Source: Planctomycetota bacterium (GTDB lineage: Bacteria; Planctomycetota; Uabimicrobiia; Uabimicrobiales; Uabimicrobiaceae). Taken from it: DNA of 64,000 nt. A program made the translations under genes and the position numbers. Of the stretch, positions 60,394-64,000 are shown one piece after another. Position 1 is the first letter of the stretch. Every line of letters starts with the position of its first letter. A model generated the notes under the pieces. That model searched no databases. It saw only the letters and a list, made by a program, of their open reading frames with translations, and was not told the DNA's origin. Location: positions 62,001 to 126,000 of the forward strand of contig JAJDCR010000057.1 in the NCBI GenBank assembly GCA_029260735.1, written 5' to 3'.

Positions 60394-62178
60394 CTAATCT
60401 GGAGACCAAAAAACAACAATATCATTCAATATCATCTCTATTTCAAATAGAAGAGGATGTTTTTTGAACAAATTTGATGATTTAACTAGATGGCTTAGTT
60501 TTTGAGCTACATCTTTTTCTGTTAATCCTGCTGCATTCATTTTCTTTTTGTTAAAAACCCAACGGGTATTTCTTAGTTGCTCTAGGTTAGTCACCATAGA
60601 CTCAATAATATCTTTTTGTAGTTGTCCAAATTCGTTAGATTTTCTTCCTTTAACTAAGGATGGAGCAATGGATTTTACTGATTTAAACTCGTAGCGTATG
60701 CCCTCTAAAAAAAGGTCATAGAATCTTGCTTGTCCACCTCCTGGCTTTGTCATTGAACCCATTTCAAAAATGAAAGCCAGCTTTGGTTTATCAGAGAAAT
60801 TATGTAGAGCATATCGAAGAACAAAACGAGCTCCTTCTTGCTTTGCTCCGCCGATCAAAAAATCCCTAACGACTTGATCAAAACCTGCCGCTCCCTTAAA
60901 ATGCTCAATCGCAGCAATAATATCATCACCTACGTTTGGTAATGATTTAGAAGCCTTTTCCCATAACCCTTTTTGCTTTAACCATGCTATTGTATCTTTA
61001 TTCAGTCTTGCCAAACCAGTTTCTCTAGATACCTCATCCTTTTTAGATGAAAAACGTTGTTCTTTCTTAGGCTCAAATAAATCAGAGTCTAGTGAATGGC
61101 TTTCTTTCCTATTCAATTTTTGAACAGCTTGCTCCATTTCTATTAATTCTTCTATCTCATGATCAGGCCAATCTTTTTTATTTTTTTGTCGCCATTTTCT
61201 AACTTTTTCTCGGATTTCTTCACTTTTTTTCCCCATTTTCTTAGCTAAATCTGGAATAAAATTCTCTATTTGATTTAAAACCCGAGTAACTTTTTCTAAA
61301 GTCCAGCCTAGCTTAATGAATTTTGCAGAAATCGCTACTCCTCTAGCTGATTTAACTACTCTAGCAGCAGCCCCCACTCCAACAAACATGGAGGCAACCT
61401 CAAGAATTCCTTGACCAGTCCATCTGGCAACTATTTCACTTTCTCGTCCTTGAGATTTGGCATTCTCCCATTCTTTTACAAACTGATCTTTGATTGATGA
61501 AGCAATCTGTTTAAGTTGTTCTCGAGCCTTTTCTGCTCTTTGAGGAAATATCATCCCATAATGTAAATTAGTTGCTTTAAAAACAAGCTCAAAAAAATTT
61601 GCCATCCCTATCCATGTCTCAGATTCAAAGAGAGCTGTAAAAGATTCCCAAGTTCCTTGAGAAAAAGCAATTGTCCCCTCAACTGTTCCTGAAAAAATTT
61701 GCTCTAAAGTACTGTGATCTGGCTTTACCGTGGCTCTTTTTTTCGCTAAGACTCCTATCAATTTACGGTGTTCTTTTCCGTGAATATCTGAAAATAGTTT
61801 TTTAAGATATCCGCGAGATTTTAGTCCACTAAGGATAGTATCAATATTTTGTGAGTTTTCAAGGATGGTTAGAATCTCAAGTTCTTCAGGATCTAAAGTC
61901 CAATCATCAAGTAGCTCAATTATCCGGTCGATTTGGATGCTTTTAATCTCTTCAGGCTGACGTTTATCAATTATGCTTTGGTTGTAGGTTGCTTGGTTTG
62001 AATGAAAGGTGTGAGGTTCTGTATATCCAAACGAATAGACTTCTCGATTTCCCATTCCTTCGAAAACAGAGGATCTGCGAAAAAAGTTAGCATGAGATAT
62101 TTTTTTTTGATCAGATGAAGGATTATGATTGCGAAAGGTTTTACCTACTACTTTTCGTTCCCCTGGTTCTCCAGACAT
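60394..62178 (-). CDS. Polymorphic-toxin-like protein with a C-terminal PD-(D/E)XK-type nuclease-like region
   Basis: The protein is 594 aa with AAGGA 7 nt before ATG 62176-62178. There is no signal peptide. Residues about 85-150 (LDPEELEILTILENSQN, YLKKLFSDIHGKEHRKLIGV) resemble the helical annexin-like repeats found in contractile-injection-system effectors. A Gly/Ala-rich hydrophobic stretch near 250-275 (ILEVASMFVGVGAAARVV) resembles pre-toxin regions. After a Lys/Glu linker the C-terminal 180 residues carry ARFYDLFLEGIRYEFKSVKS near 485-505, where Asp and the E-x-K triad fit a restriction-endonuclease fold. The gene sits alone; no small immunity ORF follows on the minus strand. The toxin call is inference from layout and motif. 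Confidence 0.6.
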   Translation of the reverse strand: MSGEPGERKVVGKTFRNHNPSSDQKKISHANFFRRSSVFEGMGNREVYSFGYTEPHTFHSNQATYNQSIIDKRQPEEIKSIQIDRIIELLDDWTLDPEELEILTILENSQNIDTILSGLKSRGYLKKLFSDIHGKEHRKLIGVLAKKRATVKPDHSTLEQIFSGTVEGTIAFSQGTWESFTALFESETWIGMANFFELVFKATNLHYGMIFPQRAEKAREQLKQIASSIKDQFVKEWENAKSQGRESEIVARWTGQGILEVASMFVGVGAAARVVKSARGVAISAKFIKLGWTLEKVTRVLNQIENFIPDLAKKMGKKSEEIREKVRKWRQKNKKDWPDHEIEELIEMEQAVQKLNRKESHSLDSDLFEPKKEQRFSSKKDEVSRETGLARLNKDTIAWLKQKGLWEKASKSLPNVGDDIIAAIEHFKGAAGFDQVVRDFLIGGAKQEGARFVLRYALHNFSDKPKLAFIFEMGSMTKPGGGQARFYDLFLEGIRYEFKSVKSIAPSLVKGRKSNEFGQLQKDIIESMVTNLEQLRNTRWVFNKKKMNAAGLTEKDVAQKLSHLVKSSNLFKKHPLLFEIEMILNDIVVFWSPD

Positions 62179-62448
62179 TATATTTCCTTTTTAATAGAGA
62201 ATGTAATTTCTTCTCTAAAATACTAAATCCAAATATATTTCTAATCTAATCGTTTGATTCTTGTGATTTCATTATGTTTATTTCAACTGAGGTATGAAGT
62301 GATACACAAAATTCGGTTAATTTGGTGATAGACACTAAATTTATTTTATACCTGCCAAGTCCACGTCTGTACCCAATTTTTATCCCAACTGCTACACTAA
62401 CATTTTCTTTAGTATATCCTTCTCTATCCCTTTATTCGTAAGTCTTTT

Positions 62449-63363
62449 TTAGTTTTCGGATAGATTCAAGCTCTTGGCAACCCGGAAACCATTATTTATG
62501 GTACGGTTGTCAGGTAAATCCCAGTTACGGTAGCTCGAAGAGCAATCGCCGTTGCCCGAGCTACCGCCGCGTACCACTCGGTATTTCCCCTTTATATTAT
62601 ATGCAGCTCCGTCTCTTGGCGTTTCCAAATAGTCCGTATACCAATCCTCGCACCATTCATGAACATTACCGCTCATATCATGTAGGCCAAAAGCATTAGG
62701 TTTTTTGCTACCTACATTTGCAATGCTATTATTTGAATTATCCTCATAGATCATATATTCGCCATCAACACCATCTCCCCAATAATACTTACTACTTGTC
62801 CCTGCTCGACAAGCATACTCCCACTCAGCTTCGCTCGGTAAGCGCAACCCTATCTTCGAGCAAAATTCTTTTGCTGTGTTCCAGCAAACTCTATTCACTG
62901 GCAGTCTACCTTCTTCAAAATTGGAAGAACTATTTTCCATCACTTGATTCCACTGAGTCTTCGTAATCTCATATTTGGAGATCAAAAAGGACTTTATATG
63001 AACTTGATGCACGGGCTTTTCTTTCTCTCCCTCATTATTGCTCCCCATCAGAAAGTTTCCTTCTGGAATTAACATAAAATCTATGTTCGTCAAATTATGC
63101 TTGTACTCTTTTATTTGGTGGCTTTTACCGCCAGCGGAGTATCGTTTTGTGCCCAGGTAAGTAAAGCCCTCAATATTATGAGTATCCTCCATTTTTTTTA
63201 TTTTCTTTGCTAAAGCGTTTTTTTCCTTCTCTAGTTCAATAACTCTTGATTTGAGAAAATCTATTTTTTCACTTTGTTTTTGAAGCTCGAAGAGCAAAAG
63301 ATCTTCGTTTTGTGCTTGGCTTACGCTTAAGATTAGGCCAAAAAATAGTATCCAAATTTGCAT
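62449..63363 (-). CDS. Secreted SUMF1/FGE-fold protein
   Basis: The protein is 304 aa with AGAGGAA before ATG 63361-63363. Signal peptide QIWILFFGLILSVSQA is followed by QNEDLLLFEL and a coiled coil (about 28-60). The SUMF1 domain covers about 95-300: MLIPEGNFLMGSNNEGE, LISKYEITKTQWNQVM, LRLPSEAEWEYACRAG, FGLHDMSGNVHEWCEDW and RVVRGGSSGNGDCSSSYRNW. One Cys is present in the last motif. It shares the closest N-terminal layout with the 54063 gene. Position at the edge of an array of paralogues suggests local gene duplication. A catalytic FGE function is not supported. Confidence 0.9.
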   Translation of the reverse strand: MQIWILFFGLILSVSQAQNEDLLLFELQKQSEKIDFLKSRVIELEKEKNALAKKIKKMEDTHNIEGFTYLGTKRYSAGGKSHQIKEYKHNLTNIDFMLIPEGNFLMGSNNEGEKEKPVHQVHIKSFLISKYEITKTQWNQVMENSSSNFEEGRLPVNRVCWNTAKEFCSKIGLRLPSEAEWEYACRAGTSSKYYWGDGVDGEYMIYEDNSNNSIANVGSKKPNAFGLHDMSGNVHEWCEDWYTDYLETPRDGAAYNIKGKYRVVRGGSSGNGDCSSSYRNWDLPDNRTINNGFRVAKSLNLSEN

Positions 63364-63675
63364 TTGTTCCTCTTCTTGAATAAGACTACTAATGTTCCCT
63401 ATAAACTAAACCTAGGAGATGAGCTTGCTCCACTACTTCGATGACTAGACGTACAATGTCGAAGATTGCTCGCCAATAATCCTCCTCTCAAAACATTGTC
63501 ACTACTACTAAACTCCAACTTCTGACAACTCGAAAAGATTTTCTGGCATCATAAAGACGAAAAGAGTTAGGAAATGTTTTTCCTGCTTCGTGTGGGCCAA
63601 TTTCTTTCTTCTCCAAGTAAAGTCTTTCAAGATTTTAAAGAAGAGTTACGGCAATACCTCCTCGCCAACATCATT
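63364..63675 (-). pseudogene. Relics of a further SUMF1-family gene
   Basis: On the minus strand, HEAGKTFPNSFRLYDA (about 63546-63603) recalls the family block PNSFGLYDMSGN, and VLRGGLLASNLRHCTSSHRS (about 63427-63500), in another frame, recalls the RGGSW...CRSANRS block. The two pieces are out of frame and much of the intervening domain is lost. No other gene is seen here. Confidence 0.6.
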
Positions 63676-64000
63676 CTATTTCAACTCTAGTACAACTACC
63701 TGAGAAACATCATTTTCCCCGCTCCTCGTTCCCGAAAGACATTCTAGCTTTACACGGTAATCTCCTTTTGGAACTTCTTTGACAATAAAAGTCGGAACCA
63801 AAACCCGACTTTTCCCGCTTTTATTCAGCGTCTTTAATTGCCCAATTTCTTCACCATTTAACAGTATTGCTATTTGCATAACATTGCCAGCTTGATGTGA
63901 GGCTGTAGCAGAAATAAAAAAAACTAAAGTTCCTCCTTTGGCTTGAAATTTTCCTTCACGAGGTAGAGATCCTCTTGAGTAAGGAATAACTTTTGAGTAA
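63676..64000 (-). CDS. C-terminal part of a paralogue with the GG-strand beta module (runs off the window)
   Basis: The frame is open from the window edge to the stop at 63676 (108 codons visible). It reads KVIPYSRGSLPREGKF, GGTLVFFISATASHQ, then an IAILLNGEEIGQLKTLN strand pair and ends VSQVVVLELK. This is clearly homologous to the last module of the 667-aa protein (IIPYSKGRY, GGTLVFFTSATASRG, VSQVFVLEVK). The N-terminus, probably a signal peptide and SUMF1 domain, lies outside. Confidence 0.85.
   Translation of the reverse strand, partial: YSKVIPYSRGSLPREGKFQAKGGTLVFFISATASHQAGNVMQIAILLNGEEIGQLKTLNKSGKSRVLVPTFIVKEVPKGDYRVKLECLSGTRSGENDVSQVVVLELK

Noticed and set aside
54063..63363. Calling the SUMF1-fold genes sulfatase-activating formylglycine-generating enzymes
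   Set aside because: The catalytic Cys pair is not seen and no sulfatase gene is nearby; only the fold is supported.
1..64000. tRNA, rRNA and riboswitch genes
   Set aside because: I looked for cloverleaf and conserved rRNA stretches and saw none; absence was not tested with a search program.

Overview
The window is AT-rich bacterial DNA whose coding is dominated by the minus strand. The protein content suggests a Gram-negative bacterium with a complex envelope: many secreted proteins with the formylglycine-generating-enzyme/SUMF1 fold, a PEP-CTERM protein, WD40 repeats, a MoxR-CoxE operon, a Tc-toxin-like gene and a very large polyketide synthase (PKS). I infer a member of the Planctomycetota, possibly close to Candidatus Uabimicrobium. 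This rests on remembered family distributions only; no rRNA or marker gene is present.

Layout. Positions 1-1664 (-) hold the N-terminal part of a TcA-like toxin subunit that leaves the window and carries an inserted ILEI/FAM3-like domain. Positions 2306-33520 (-) are one open reading frame of 10,404 codons encoding a trans-AT type PKS. Its order is LnmK-like loading domain-ACP; KS1-DH-ACP; KS2-ECH-ECH-ACP; KS3-DH-ACP; KS4-DH-ACP; KS5-DH*-ACP; KS6-DH-ACP; KS7-KR-ACP; KS8(non-elongating)-DH*-ACP; KS9-DH remnants-ACP-thioesterase. No AT is present in cis and there is only one KR. A cytochrome P450 lies upstream on the same strand (34527-35885), separated from the PKS by a 138-bp-armed inverted repeat. 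A divergent, secreted erythromycin-esterase-like protein (36860-38413) follows. Together these look like an assembly line, an oxidative tailoring enzyme and a possible resistance or tailoring hydrolase. The acyltransferase, beta-branching HMG synthase and extra ketoreductase that such a line would need are not in the window. A hairpin repeat (elements A and B) sits in inverted orientation on either side of this block.

Positions 38.5-52 kb are mixed: a PEP-CTERM protein, an MFS transporter with a seven-bladed WD40 propeller inserted between TM9 and TM10, a decayed IS607-like element, a translationally coupled MoxR/unknown/CoxE operon with a probable ATT start, an SDR fragment abutting a LOG-family gene, a YbhN-type membrane protein, a membrane-anchored SnoaL-like protein and a frameshifted amidohydrolase. 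Positions 52.5-54 kb hold a small conserved-looking protein, a decayed tandem copy of it and a family of related hairpin terminators.

Positions 54-64 kb (-) are an accessory array of secreted SUMF1-fold paralogues. Their predicted mature proteins all begin Q-N-E-D. Intact, truncated and dead copies are interspersed with a 161-bp MITE-like element and a polymorphic-toxin-like protein with a PD-(D/E)XK-type C-terminus. No tRNA, rRNA or CRISPR array was recognised.
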